Below are positions 7,907 to 16,241 of a stretch of 64,000 nucleotides of DNA, piece after piece; the stretch's first letter is position 1, and every line of letters starts with the position of its first letter. This stretch comes from Scandinavium lactucae (GTDB taxonomy: Bacteria > Pseudomonadota > Gammaproteobacteria > Enterobacterales > Enterobacteriaceae), in assembly GCF_033843265.1 (NCBI RefSeq), contig NZ_JAWXRD010000040.1, positions 1 to 64,000 of the forward strand, given 5' to 3'. A model generated the notes under the pieces. It saw nothing but the letters and a program-made list of their open reading frames with translations, searched no databases and was not told where the DNA came from. The translations under genes and the position numbers were made by a program.

Positions 7907-9073
7907 ATGAAAATCAATTTTCCCCTGCTGGCCTTAGCGATAGGGGCGTTTGCCATCGGCACCACGGAGTTTTCGCCGATGGGCCTGCTGCCGGTGATTG
8001 CCAAAGGCGTCGATGTCTCTATTCCCGTGGCGGGAATGTTGATCAGTGCTTATGCCATTGGGGTGATGGCCGGGGCACCGCTGATGACGCTGCTGCTCTC
8101 TCATCGCGCACGGCGTAATGCGCTTATTTTCCTGATGGCGATTTTCACTCTTGGTAATGTGCTCTCGGCTATCGCGCCGGATTACACCACGCTGCTGCTG
8201 TCACGCATTATTACCAGCTTAAACCACGGGGCATTCTTTGGGCTTGGCTCGGTGGTGGCCGCCAGCGTTGTGCCGAAACACAAACAGGCTAGCGCCGTGG
8301 CGACCATGTTTATGGGGTTGACTATCGCCAACATCGGCGGGGTTCCGGCGGCAACCTGGCTCGGTGAAACCATCGGCTGGCGGATGTCGTTCCTCGCAAC
8401 GGCTGGTCTGGGCCTGGTGGCGATGCTCAGTCTGTGGTTCTCTCTGCCAAAAGGGAGCAGTGGTGAACGCCCGAATGTGAAACAGGAACTGTCGGTGCTG
8501 ATGCGTCCACAGGTGCTGACGGCCCTGTTGACCACCGTGCTCGGTGCAGGCGCGATGTTCACCCTGTACACCTACATTTCGCCCGTGTTGCATAGCCTGA
8601 CGTCGGCATCCCCGCAGTTTATTACCGCGATGCTGGTATTGATTGGGGTGGGTTTCTCGCTCGGTAACTATCTGGGCGGCAAGTTTGCCGACCGTTCGGT
8701 GACCGGCACGCTGAAAGGCTTCCTGCTGCTACTGATTGTTATCATGGTGTCGATTCCATGGCTGGCGCAGAGTGAAATTGGTGCGGCCGTGAGTATGGTT
8801 ATCTGGGGTGCCGCGACCTTCGCGGTGGTGCCTCCGCTGCAAATGCGCGTCATGCGCGTGGCCCATGAAGCGCCAGGCCTGTCGTCATCGGTGAATATCG
8901 GGGCGTTCAATCTGGGGAATGCGCTGGGCGCGGCGGCGGGCGGGGCGGTAATTTCCGGCGGCCTCGGCTACAGCTTTGTGCCGGTGATGGGCGCGATTAT
9001 TGCCGGTATTGCCCTGTTGGTGGTGCTGTTTAGTGGTCGTCGTCAGCCGGAAGAAGCGTTTTCAAGCCATTAA
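7907..9073 (+). CDS. ydhP: MFS efflux transporter YdhP
   Basis: Twelve-helix major facilitator of the arabinose-efflux/AraJ-like DHA1 group. Substrate unknown; related proteins export sugars or drugs. The 388-residue product starts at ATG 7907 after a TGGAG ribosome site, agreeing with E. coli YdhP (MKINYPLLALAIG). The open frame to 7862 is ignored. Signature segments are GTTEFSPMGLLPVIA in helix 1 and SLNHGAFFGLGSVVA in helix 4. It is convergent with sodB. Confidence 0.92.
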   Translation: MKINFPLLALAIGAFAIGTTEFSPMGLLPVIAKGVDVSIPVAGMLISAYAIGVMAGAPLMTLLLSHRARRNALIFLMAIFTLGNVLSAIAPDYTTLLLSRIITSLNHGAFFGLGSVVAASVVPKHKQASAVATMFMGLTIANIGGVPAATWLGETIGWRMSFLATAGLGLVAMLSLWFSLPKGSSGERPNVKQELSVLMRPQVLTALLTTVLGAGAMFTLYTYISPVLHSLTSASPQFITAMLVLIGVGFSLGNYLGGKFADRSVTGTLKGFLLLLIVIMVSIPWLAQSEIGAAVSMVIWGAATFAVVPPLQMRVMRVAHEAPGLSSSVNIGAFNLGNALGAAAGGAVISGGLGYSFVPVMGAIIAGIALLVVLFSGRRQPEEAFSSH

Positions 9074-9079
9074 GAATAT

Positions 9080-9108
9080 GCCCGGCGGGAGAGGTCTATC
9101 CGCCGGGC
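9080..9108. terminator. hairpin between ydhP and sodB
   Basis: GCCCGGCGG (9080-9088) and CCGCCGGGC (9100-9108) form a strong 9-bp GC stem between convergent genes. T runs are poor on both sides, so it may be a REP-like element that protects 3' ends rather than a simple terminator. Confidence 0.6.
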
Positions 9109-9114
9109 CAGAAA

Positions 9115-9696
9115 TTATGCTGCCAGATTCTTAGCAACAAATTCCCAGTTTACCAGCGCCCAGAAATGCTCGAGGTAGTTCGGGCGGGCGTTACGGTAGT
9201 CGATGTAATACGCATGTTCCCATACGTCTACGGTCAGTAATGGTTTCGCATCCGTGGTCAGCGGGGTACCCGCGTTAGACGTGGACACGATAGCCAGTTT
9301 GCCGTCCGCTTTCTTCACAAGCCAGGTCCAGCCTGCGCCGAAGTTTTTAACCGCCGCATCGGTGAACTGCGCTTTGAATTCGGCAAAGCTACCAAAACTT
9401 GCGTTAATGGCGGCCGCGACCTCGCCGGTTGGTTCGCCACCGGCGTTCGGTGCCAGGCAGTGCCAGTAGAAGGTGTGGTTCCATACCTGAGCGGCGTTGT
9501 TGAACACGCCCGCTTCGGACGTGCGCACGATTTCTTCTAAGGTTTTGCCTTCAAAAGCGGTGCCTTTGATCAGATTGTTGAGATTGGTGACGTAGGTCTG
9601 ATGATGCTTGCCGTAATGGTATTCCAGCGTTTCAGCGGAAATGTGTGGTGCCAGGGCGTCTTTTGCATACGGTAATGCAGGTAATTCGAATGACAT
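9115..9696 (-). CDS. sodB: iron superoxide dismutase SodB
   Basis: Cytoplasmic Fe-dependent enzyme that converts superoxide to hydrogen peroxide and oxygen. The 193-residue product has all four metal ligands at standard positions: His27, His74, Asp157 and His161 (DVWEHAYY). The AAQVWNHTFYWHCL segment favours the iron over the manganese form. The leader ends GGGAGAATAAGCAATG; in E. coli this start region is the RyhB small-RNA target, so iron-dependent control is likely. Confidence 0.98.
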   Translation of the reverse strand: MSFELPALPYAKDALAPHISAETLEYHYGKHHQTYVTNLNNLIKGTAFEGKTLEEIVRTSEAGVFNNAAQVWNHTFYWHCLAPNAGGEPTGEVAAAINASFGSFAEFKAQFTDAAVKNFGAGWTWLVKKADGKLAIVSTSNAGTPLTTDAKPLLTVDVWEHAYYIDYRNARPNYLEHFWALVNWEFVAKNLAA

Positions 9697-9818
9697 TGCT
9701 TATTCTCCCTATTGTTATTAATACCCAATAGCCATGTATTGAGTAGGGATAGGGTAGCAAATTAAAAGATGTGGCTAAAGAGGAACTTACCCAGCCGCTT
9801 TCACGGCAGGGTGAGGGG

Positions 9819-10622
9819 TTAGCGAATCGTTTTCGACGTCATCACGCGGCGTGCACCGACATAATGGTTTGCCCAGTAATCTTCGCTCAGGGAGGTAATC
9901 TGGATATCGCGACCAGAGCGAGGTGACTGGATGAATTTTCCATTCCCGACATATACCCCAACATGATCGGCAGTGCCGCGGCCACGGGTGCGGAAGAACA
10001 CCAGATCGCCACTTTGCAACTCGCCACGGTCAACGGAACGGGCATCGCGCAGATGGTACATTTCATTCGCGGTGCGCGGAATACGGAATTTCACGAGGTC
10101 TTTATAGGCGTAATAAACCAGACCGCTGCAGTCGAAACCGGTACGTGGCGACGAGCCACCCCACCGGTAAGGTTTGCCAATCTGGCCCATCAATTTATTC
10201 ATCGCCGTTTTTTGTGCTTTCTGCACGCGGGCTTTGTGCGCATCCGCAATGGTCAGCGGCTTCACTTCTTCATTAACGCATTTCTTTTTATGGCCTTTAC
10301 GCGCGCTGCATCTCTGCACCATTTTTGCCGAGGCGGTTTTTAATGCGGGGCTACGGGTTTTTCGAGAAGAGGCGGTTTTGCTGACGGTGGAAGTGGTTTT
10401 ACTTTTTGCGGCCGTTTTCTGCTTAACGGTGCTGGTTTTCTTTTTCGCGGTGGTTTTGCTTTTGCTGCTGGTGGTTTTCTTTTTGCGGTCTGATTTGGCC
10501 TGGTGCGATTTCTGAGAAGCAGAAGACCGCGCCTGTTCAGACGCATGAGACAAAGGGGTCATCGACAGCGATGTAAACAGTAAAGCGCAGAGCGTGATCG
10601 AGAATTTATTTATTCGCGCCAC
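9819..10622 (-). CDS. mepH: murein DD-endopeptidase MepH
   Basis: NlpC/P60 hydrolase (formerly ydhO) that cuts D-Ala-mDAP crosslinks so that peptidoglycan can expand. I start at GTG (complement of 10620-10622), preceded by AGAGGA, giving 267 residues that begin ARINKFSITL as in E. coli. A signal peptide covers about 1-28. A Lys/Ser/Thr-rich low-complexity linker runs to about residue 120. The catalytic domain has Cys in FDCSGLVYYAY and His in DHVGVYVGNGKF. The linker differs strongly from E. coli while the enzyme domain is conserved. Confidence 0.93.
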   Translation of the reverse strand: MARINKFSITLCALLFTSLSMTPLSHASEQARSSASQKSHQAKSDRKKKTTSSKSKTTAKKKTSTVKQKTAAKSKTTSTVSKTASSRKTRSPALKTASAKMVQRCSARKGHKKKCVNEEVKPLTIADAHKARVQKAQKTAMNKLMGQIGKPYRWGGSSPRTGFDCSGLVYYAYKDLVKFRIPRTANEMYHLRDARSVDRGELQSGDLVFFRTRGRGTADHVGVYVGNGKFIQSPRSGRDIQITSLSEDYWANHYVGARRVMTSKTIR

Positions 10623-10960
10623 TGAGCATTCCTCTGTTAGGCAGGCAAACACTCATGCCTGGGTATGATTGACAAAACGAATCGATTCTAATGCATAAAA
10701 ACACTTATTGTTAATATACTTTTTGTATCTGATGCACTGTTTCGTTAGCGACTGCAAAAAAATGCGTCAATGTTGACATAAGATGCTCGGAAAATGCTCA
10801 AGCTATGGGCGGCGTGGCCGATAAAGGCATATTTTTAAGGCAACTTCACCGCGCCAGAGGTAAAATGTATTTGCGTGAACAAAATGTTATTTTCTGACAG
10901 CAGTCGTTGGCGTTACACTGATTGACTACAGTCATAAAAAGAAGTTTAAGGAAGCAAGAC
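10623..10960. other. mepH-grxD divergent intergenic region
   Basis: 338 nt without a credible gene. It must hold divergent promoters for mepH and grxD. A mepH promoter candidate is listed separately. I find no clear operator, repeat or RNA gene. Confidence 0.5.
10685..10714 (-). promoter_or_regulatory. candidate mepH promoter
   Basis: On the minus strand TTAACA (complement of 10709-10714) and TAGAAT (complement of 10685-10690) are 18 nt apart. The start would be about 55 nt before the GTG of mepH. Confidence 0.45.
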
Positions 10961-11308
10961 ATGAGCACCACTCTTGAGAAAATCCAAAGCCAAATCGCTG
11001 AAAACCCAATCCTTCTGTATATGAAGGGTTCTCCGAAGCTGCCAAGCTGTGGTTTTTCCGCTCAGGCGGTTCAGGCACTGTCTGCCTGTGGCGAGCGCTT
11101 TGCCTACGTCGATATCCTGCAGAACCCGGACATTCGCGCCGAGCTGCCGAAATACGCTAACTGGCCAACCTTCCCGCAGCTGTGGGTTGATGGCGAACTG
11201 GTTGGCGGCTGTGACATCCTGATTGAGATGTACCAGCGCGGTGAACTGCAGACGCTTATCAAAGAGACGGCGGCTAAGCATAAAGACGACGAGCAGCCTG
11301 CTGAGTAA
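10961..11308 (+). CDS. grxD: monothiol glutaredoxin GrxD
   Basis: Monothiol glutaredoxin that binds a [2Fe-2S] cluster with glutathione as a homodimer or with BolA-type partners, acting in Fe-S cluster delivery and iron sensing. The 115-residue product has the CGFS active site with Cys30 and the glutathione-binding segment NWPTFPQLWVDGELVGGCD. Start at ATG 10961 is chosen by family length; the upstream frame is not conserved. In E. coli lhr separates grxD from rnt, but here they are directly convergent. Confidence 0.97.
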   Translation: MSTTLEKIQSQIAENPILLYMKGSPKLPSCGFSAQAVQALSACGERFAYVDILQNPDIRAELPKYANWPTFPQLWVDGELVGGCDILIEMYQRGELQTLIKETAAKHKDDEQPAE

Positions 11309-11324
11309 GTCTTTGTCTGGCAAT

Positions 11325-11353
11325 AAAAAAGCGACCAATGGTCGCTTTTTTTT
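11325..11353. terminator. bidirectional terminator between grxD and rnt
   Basis: GCGACC (11331-11336) pairs with GGTCGC (11340-11345) around AAT, flanked by six A residues on one side and eight T residues on the other. It can therefore stop both convergent transcripts. Confidence 0.9.
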
Positions 11354-12002
11354 ATTCTGCGTTTTCTGGCATCGGCAACGGCCAGCCGCCGAGACGCTTC
11401 CAGCGGTTGACGATTTCGCAGAACAGCTGTGCGGTTTGTTCCGTGTCATACAGGGCAGAGTGCGCGAGGTTACCATCGAATGCCATCCCCGCTGCGAGGC
11501 AGGCTTTCGACAGCACGGTTTGGCCTAATGCCAGGCCGCTTAATGCCGCAGTATCGAAGGTGACGAACGGATGGAATGGGTTACGCTTCAGCCCGGCACG
11601 CTCGGCAGCGGCCATCATAAAACTGTGATCGAACGTGGCGTTGTGCGCCACCATGATCGCGCGGTTACACTCCTGATCCTTCATTCCTTTGCGCACTTCT
11701 TTAAAAATGGCATGCAGGGCATCGTACTCGCTGACGGCACCACGCTCAGGATCGTTAGGGTCAATCCCGTTAAAAGCCAGCGCCTCAGGGACCAGATTTG
11801 CCCCTTCAAACGGTTCAACGTGAAAATGCAGTGTGCTGTCCGGCATTAGCCAGCCGTCTTCGTCCATCTTCAACGTCACGGCGGCCACTTCAAGCAGTGC
11901 ATCCGTCTTGGCGTTAAAGCCTGCGGTTTCTACATCAATGACTACAGGATAAAAACCACGGAAGCGGTCGCACAGTGCATTACGTTGAGCGTTGTCGGAC
12001 AT
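11352..12002 (-). CDS. rnt: ribonuclease T
   Basis: DEDDh 3'-to-5' exonuclease that trims tRNA CCA ends, 5S and 23S rRNA, and also single-stranded DNA ends. The 216 residues show the exo motifs in order: VIDVETAGFN (Asp and Glu), AHNATFDHSFM (Asp) and HSALYDTEQTA (His and Asp). Phe-rich segments (NPFHPFVTFD) form the wedge that splits terminal bases. It starts at ATG 12002, followed by MSDNAQ as in E. coli. Acting on tRNA ends, it is functionally linked to the tandem tRNAs at the window start. Confidence 0.97.
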   Translation of the reverse strand: MSDNAQRNALCDRFRGFYPVVIDVETAGFNAKTDALLEVAAVTLKMDEDGWLMPDSTLHFHVEPFEGANLVPEALAFNGIDPNDPERGAVSEYDALHAIFKEVRKGMKDQECNRAIMVAHNATFDHSFMMAAAERAGLKRNPFHPFVTFDTAALSGLALGQTVLSKACLAAGMAFDGNLAHSALYDTEQTAQLFCEIVNRWKRLGGWPLPMPENAE

Positions 12003-12107
12003 CAGGATCTCTTAGGCTTACAAAAAGTAGCGCGCATTATGGCAAATTTTGCCGGCGGTTGCAGCAGAGGCGGGAGTAAAAAAAGGGTGCCTTAGCACCC
12101 ATGAACC

Positions 12108-12515
12108 TTAATGACCCAGACCTTTACCAGCGTCTTTGGCTTCAATCAGTTCGATTTTATAGCCGTCCGGATCTTCAACGAAGGCGATGACCGTGCTGCC
12201 GCCTTTCACTGGACCCGCTTCGCGAGTGACGTTGCCGCCGTTATTGCGGATGCGCTCGCAGGCTTGTGCTGCATCATCAACGCTCAGTGCAATATGACCA
12301 TAGGCGCTACCCAGCTCATAGCTGTCGACGCCCCAGTTATAGGTCAGTTCGATAACCGCTTCTTCGCTCTCCGGGCCGTAGCCGACGAAAGCCAGAGAAT
12401 ATTTGTATTCCGGGTTTTCGCTGGTGCGCAGCAGCGACATGCCCAGCACCTTAGTGTAGAAATCAATCGAGCGTTGCAGGTCGCCAACGCGCAGCATGGT
12501 GTGAAGTAGGCGCAT
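12108..12515 (-). CDS. gloA: lactoylglutathione lyase (glyoxalase I)
   Basis: Ni2+-dependent enzyme that isomerises the hemithioacetal of methylglyoxal and glutathione to S-lactoylglutathione. The 135-residue product is a VOC-fold homodimer subunit. The metal ligands are His5, Glu56 (AVIELTYN), His74 (YGHIALSV) and Glu122 (YKIELIE). It lies directly downstream of nemRA on the same strand. In E. coli these genes form an electrophile-response transcript, so NemR probably controls gloA too. Confidence 0.97.
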   Translation of the reverse strand: MRLLHTMLRVGDLQRSIDFYTKVLGMSLLRTSENPEYKYSLAFVGYGPESEEAVIELTYNWGVDSYELGSAYGHIALSVDDAAQACERIRNNGGNVTREAGPVKGGSTVIAFVEDPDGYKIELIEAKDAGKGLGH

Positions 12516-12593
12516 TCTCTTTCCCTTAAGGTCTTGTTCGTAAAACAGGAATATCAGTATAGCGGCGGATGCCCGCCGCTATCAATCAGGGGA

Positions 12594-13691
12594 TTAGAGA
12601 GCAGGGTAATCGGTATAGCCTTCCGCGCCGCCGCCGTAGAAGCTTTCCGGACGCTGCGGGTTGAGTTCCGCTTTACGCTCCAGACGTGCAACCAGGTCCG
12701 GGTTGGCGATGTAGGCGCGACCAAACGCCACAGCGTCAATCAGGCCTTTGGCAATCAGGTCTTCCGCTTTTTCAGGGGTGTAGGCACCGGCCCCGATAAT
12801 CGGGCCATGGAAGCGTTCACGTACTTTACGACGGAATTCTTCGGTATAAGGCTGACCGCCTGCCCAGTCTGGCTCGGACATGTGCAGATAAGCAATGCCA
12901 CGTTTGCCCAGTTCTTCAATCAGATACAGCGCATCGGCTTCTTCATTCGGGCCGTTGTCCGTGTTCTGGAAAGAACCAATTGGCGATACGCGAATACCAA
13001 TGCGATCGGCACTCCACTCTTTGCTGACGGCATCAACCACTTCAAGTACCAGACGGGCACGATTTTCGATACTGCCGCCGTACTGGTCGGTACGCTGGTT
13101 AGCGGAAGGCGACAGGAACTGGTGCAACAGGTAGCCGTGAGCAGAGTGCAGTTCGACGAGGTCGAAACCTGCTTCGCGTGCATTAGCAACCGCCTGACGA
13201 AAGTCATCCACGATGCCAGGGATCTCGCTAAGTTCCAGCGCACGCGGGACAGAGGTATCTTCACGGGTCGCGTTGCCGTTGGCATCACGCAGGGAGGTAC
13301 GGGTACCTGCGCTCAGCGCAGAAGGGGCAACTGGTGCCTGGCCGCCTGGCTGTAGGCTGTTGTGCGAAATACGCCCGGTGTGCCACAGCTGAACTGCCAT
13401 CAGGCCGTTTTCAGCGTGAACGCCAGCGGTGATTTTTTTCCATGCCGCGATTTGCTCCGGGCTGTGCAGGCCGGGTGCGCCAGCGTAGCCTTTCGCCTGG
13501 GCAGAAATCTGTGTAGCTTCGGAGATAATCAGGCCGGAGCTTGCGCGCTGGCGATAGTATTCACCCATCAGTGGGGTTGGAATGTCACCCGGTTCAATGC
13601 TGCGCAGGCGCGTCAGCGGGGCCATCAGTACGCGGTTAGGCAAAGTAACAGCGCCGACCTTCAGCGGGGTGAACAGTTTCTGTTGTGACAT
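12594..13691 (-). CDS. nemA: N-ethylmaleimide reductase NemA
   Basis: FMN-containing old yellow enzyme that reduces activated alkenes, N-ethylmaleimide, nitrate esters and nitroaromatics with NADPH. The 365-residue TIM barrel begins SQQKLFTPLKVGAVTLPNRV. It carries the substrate-binding pair in LVELHSAHGYLLHQFLSP and the FMN phosphate loop FGRAYIANPDLV near the C-terminus. It is downstream of its regulator nemR, but a terminator-like hairpin and a second NemR-like site lie in the 54-nt gap. Confidence 0.96.
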   Translation of the reverse strand: MSQQKLFTPLKVGAVTLPNRVLMAPLTRLRSIEPGDIPTPLMGEYYRQRASSGLIISEATQISAQAKGYAGAPGLHSPEQIAAWKKITAGVHAENGLMAVQLWHTGRISHNSLQPGGQAPVAPSALSAGTRTSLRDANGNATREDTSVPRALELSEIPGIVDDFRQAVANAREAGFDLVELHSAHGYLLHQFLSPSANQRTDQYGGSIENRARLVLEVVDAVSKEWSADRIGIRVSPIGSFQNTDNGPNEEADALYLIEELGKRGIAYLHMSEPDWAGGQPYTEEFRRKVRERFHGPIIGAGAYTPEKAEDLIAKGLIDAVAFGRAYIANPDLVARLERKAELNPQRPESFYGGGAEGYTDYPAL

Positions 13692-13704
13692 AAGAACTCC
13701 TGAG

Positions 13705-13719
13705 TAGACCGGTCGTCTA
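13705..13719. promoter_or_regulatory. second NemR-like site, nemR-nemA gap
   Basis: TAGACCGGTCGTCTA carries TAGAC and GTCTA arms like the NemR box upstream of nemR, but with altered spacing. It is 14 nt before the nemA start. Binding by NemR is inferred from resemblance only. Confidence 0.45.
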
Positions 13720-13730
13720 GTGATTCGTGA

Positions 13731-13759
13731 AATAAAAACGCCTGTTTATATGACAGGCG
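13731..13759 (-). terminator. terminator or attenuator between nemR and nemA
   Basis: On the minus strand CGCCTGT (complement of 13753-13759) pairs with ACAGGCG (complement of 13739-13745) and is followed by TTTTTATTT. The hairpin includes the nemR stop codon in its loop. It looks like an intrinsic terminator placed inside the nemRA operon. Confidence 0.65.
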
Positions 13760-14345
13760 CGGCAATCATAGTCTTTGCATGTTCGAGCGCGCTTTCCAGC
13801 GGCGTCGAACTGCGTGAAATCTTGGCCTGAAGGTTCGCCCCCAGCCACAGGGAGTACAGCACCTCGGCTTGGGTATGGGCATCACCGTGGAAGGTGAGGC
13901 TCTTCTCTTTACGGCCTTCTTCCAGTGCGTGGCTCAGCAGGACAATAATCTGGCTGGCCCCTTTGTTCATTTCGGTGCGCATCACTTCTGAGAGGTCACA
14001 CACCTCGGCGGAGAGTTTCACCGTCAGACAACCGCTGATAATCCCCTGTTGGCAGAACTGGGTCAGGGTATGCTGATAGTAAGCCAGCAGGCGGTCACGG
14101 TAGTTGCCTTCACCGTGGGCAAAATGCTCAGCCAGACGGCAGTGGTAATCGGCGTAGTGACGCTCAAGCAACGCCACACCAAATGCTTCTTTAGAGCGGA
14201 AATAGTGATAAAACGAGCCTTTCGGCACTTCCGCCGTTTTCAGCAGTTCGCTCAATCCCATTCCGGTAAAGCCGCGATGCATACATAACCGTTCGCCAGT
14301 GGCGAGGAGATGTTCGCGAGTATCATGTTCGGTGTGTTTGTTCAT
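13746..14345 (-). CDS. nemR: TetR-family electrophile sensor NemR
   Basis: Repressor of nemRA-gloA that releases DNA on modification by bleach, quinones, methylglyoxal or N-ethylmaleimide. The 199 residues have the TetR helix-turn-helix at about 28-48 (SELLKTAEVPKGSFYHYF). The redox-sensing Cys106 is present in SGCLTVKLSAEVCD, with the Lys of LQAKISRS nearby in the family structure. Length equals E. coli NemR. A perfect NemR box lies 15 nt upstream of the ATG. Confidence 0.95.
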   Translation of the reverse strand: MNKHTEHDTREHLLATGERLCMHRGFTGMGLSELLKTAEVPKGSFYHYFRSKEAFGVALLERHYADYHCRLAEHFAHGEGNYRDRLLAYYQHTLTQFCQQGIISGCLTVKLSAEVCDLSEVMRTEMNKGASQIIVLLSHALEEGRKEKSLTFHGDAHTQAEVLYSLWLGANLQAKISRSSTPLESALEHAKTMIAAPVI

Positions 14346-14359
14346 GGGGCTAAATGTAG

Positions 14360-14375
14360 TAGACCGATTGGTCTA
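14360..14375. promoter_or_regulatory. NemR operator upstream of nemR
   Basis: TAGACCGATTGGTCTA has perfect TAGACC/GGTCTA arms with a 4-nt spacer, the NemR box known in E. coli. It overlaps the region where the nemR promoter must lie. Confidence 0.85.
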
Positions 14376-14455
14376 ATGCAAGCGAAAAGTGTTTGGCAGT
14401 TGCAGGAAGAGCGATATCAGGCTTCAATGAGAGTAAGCAAATGACAGGGGGCGGT

Positions 14456-14695
14456 GTGGCAGAACAACTGGAGTTTTTCCCGGTACAAAGCCCGTGCCGG
14501 GGTATCTGTCAGTCTGATGAACGCGGCTATTGTAGGGGCTGTATGCGCAGCCGTGACGAGCGTTTCAACTGGCAACAATTCAACGATGCCCAAAAGCAAG
14601 AGGTGCTTCGCCTCTGCCGCCAACGTCTGCTGCGCAAAATCCGTGCAAACAAAACCCTTTCTCCTGAAGAACCTGATCAGCCTTCACTGTTTTGA
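14456..14695 (+). CDS. ydhL: DUF1289 protein YdhL
   Basis: Small cysteine-rich protein of unknown function. The start at GTG 14456 gives 79 residues beginning MAEQLEFFPVQSPC, as in E. coli YdhL; ATG 14441 in frame would add five residues. A GGGGG tract precedes the GTG. Four cysteines in CRGICQSDERGYCRGC could bind metal. It is divergent from nemR and 49 nt ahead of ydhF, so the two may be co-transcribed. Confidence 0.88.
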   Translation: MAEQLEFFPVQSPCRGICQSDERGYCRGCMRSRDERFNWQQFNDAQKQEVLRLCRQRLLRKIRANKTLSPEEPDQPSLF

Positions 14696-14744
14696 CCCTA
14701 AATGTGCGTATACTCGATGAAATTTTTCTGTTGAGGAAGCTTGT

Positions 14745-15641
14745 ATGGTTCAGCGTATTACTCTCGCGCCTAATGGCCCGGAATTCTCCCGCTTTGTGAT
14801 GGGCTACTGGCGTCTGATGGACTGGAACATGTCCCCGCAGCAGTTGGTTAGCTTCATTGAACAACATCTTGATCTCGGGGTGACGACGGTCGATCACGCC
14901 GATATTTATGGCGGCTACCTGTGCGAAGCGGCCTTCGGCGACGCCATGAAACTGGCCCCGCACCTGCGCTCACGTATGGAAGTGGTCAGCAAATGCGGGA
15001 TAGCGACCACCGCGCGGGCGGAAAACGCCATCGGGCACTACATCACCGACAAAGACCATATTGTGCGCAGCGCCGAACAGTCGTTGACCCATCTGGCCAT
15101 TGACCAACTGGACCTGCTGCTGATCCACCGCCCAGATCCACTGATGGATGCCGACGAGGTGGCAGAAGCCTTTACCGCGCTGCATCAGAGCGGCAAAGTA
15201 CGTCATTTCGGTGTTTCCAACTTCACGCCAGCCCAGTTCTCCCTCCTGCAATCACGGCTGCCGTTTACCCTGGCGACCAACCAGGTTGAACTCTCTCCGG
15301 TGCATCAGCCGCTGCTGCTTGACGGCACGCTCGACCAGCTACAACAGCTGCGCGTGCGCCCAATGGCGTGGTCTTGTCTGGGCGGCGGGAGCCTGTTCAA
15401 CGATGAGAAATACCAGCCGCTGCGTGATGAGCTGGCGACAGTCGCGACCGAACTCAACGCCGAAAGCATTGAACAGGTGGTTTACGCCTGGGTGATGCGC
15501 CTGCCTTCCCAGCCGCTGCCGATCATCGGTTCCGGTAAGATTGAACGCGTGCGTTCGGCGATCGCCGCTGAAAATCTTAACATGACCCGTCAGCAGTGGT
15601 TCCGCATTCGCAAGGCCGCACTCGGTTACGACGTGCCGTAA
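14745..15641 (+). CDS. ydhF: aldo/keto reductase YdhF
   Basis: NADPH-dependent oxidoreductase of the aldo/keto reductase superfamily; the physiological substrate is unknown. The 298-residue TIM barrel carries the catalytic set Asp and Tyr in DHADIYGGY, Lys in VVSKCG and His in LLIHRPDP. Cofactor-binding residues lie near the C-terminus (PIIGSGKIERVRSA). Length and sequence agree with E. coli YdhF. It is followed by a terminator. Confidence 0.94.
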   Translation: MVQRITLAPNGPEFSRFVMGYWRLMDWNMSPQQLVSFIEQHLDLGVTTVDHADIYGGYLCEAAFGDAMKLAPHLRSRMEVVSKCGIATTARAENAIGHYITDKDHIVRSAEQSLTHLAIDQLDLLLIHRPDPLMDADEVAEAFTALHQSGKVRHFGVSNFTPAQFSLLQSRLPFTLATNQVELSPVHQPLLLDGTLDQLQQLRVRPMAWSCLGGGSLFNDEKYQPLRDELATVATELNAESIEQVVYAWVMRLPSQPLPIIGSGKIERVRSAIAAENLNMTRQQWFRIRKAALGYDVP

Positions 15642-15675
15642 TTCTGCTTTGCGCTAACGTTCCGACCAAAAAAGC

Positions 15676-15710
15676 GTTCCTGGTTTAGACTTATCAGGAA
15701 CCTTTTTTTT
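15676..15710 (+). terminator. ydhF terminator
   Basis: GTTCCTG (15676-15682) pairs with CAGGAAC (15695-15701), followed by eight T residues. It ends 10 nt before the sodC start and separates the two genes. Confidence 0.88.
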
Positions 15711-15719
15711 GGAGGTACT

Positions 15720-16241
15720 ATGAAGCGCATCACTCTTACCTTACTGACCCTGGCCATTTCAACCGGCGCGTATGCCGCCAGTACCGAAGTGGAGATGAAT
15801 CTCGTCACCCCGCAAACCGTCGGACAGTCGATCGGCGAAGTGAAAATCACTGAAACCGATAAAGGCCTCGAATTTACCCCCGATCTCAAAGCGTTACCAC
15901 CCGGTGAGCATGGTTTTCATGTTCATGCGAACGGTAGCTGCCAGCCCGCCCTGAAAGAGGGGAAAGCCAGCGCTGCCGAATCGGCAGGCGGTCATCTCGA
16001 TCCCGATCATTCGGGCAAGCATGAAGGGCCAAACGGCATGGGGCACCTCGGCGATTTGCCGGTGCTGGTGGTGAATAATGATGGAAAAGCCACGCAGCCG
16101 GTGCTGGCTCCGCGGCTGAAAAAACTGGATGAGGTGAAAGGCAAAGCCCTGATGGTCCACATCGGCGGGGATAATATGGCCGATCAGCCAAAACCACTTG
16201 GCGGTGGCGGGGCGCGTTTTGCCTGCGGGGTCATTAAGTAG
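15720..16241 (+). CDS. sodC: periplasmic Cu/Zn superoxide dismutase SodC
   Basis: Removes superoxide in the periplasm. The 173-residue precursor has a signal peptide of about 19 residues ending AYAAS. Cu/Zn ligands are visible in HGFHVHANGSC, in the HLDPDHSGKHEGPNGMGHLGD segment and in ALMVHIGGDN. The disulphide pair is Cys in NGSCQP and Cys near the end (RFACGVIK). The start codon directly follows the ydhF terminator with a GGAGG ribosome site. Its last 8 bases overlap the end of ydhK on the other strand. Confidence 0.97.
   Translation: MKRITLTLLTLAISTGAYAASTEVEMNLVTPQTVGQSIGEVKITETDKGLEFTPDLKALPPGEHGFHVHANGSCQPALKEGKASAAESAGGHLDPDHSGKHEGPNGMGHLGDLPVLVVNNDGKATQPVLAPRLKKLDEVKGKALMVHIGGDNMADQPKPLGGGGARFACGVIK

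Noticed and set aside
12534..13355. 273-codon plus-strand frame opposite nemA
   Set aside because: No ribosome site or recognisable domain, and nemA on the other strand is certain.
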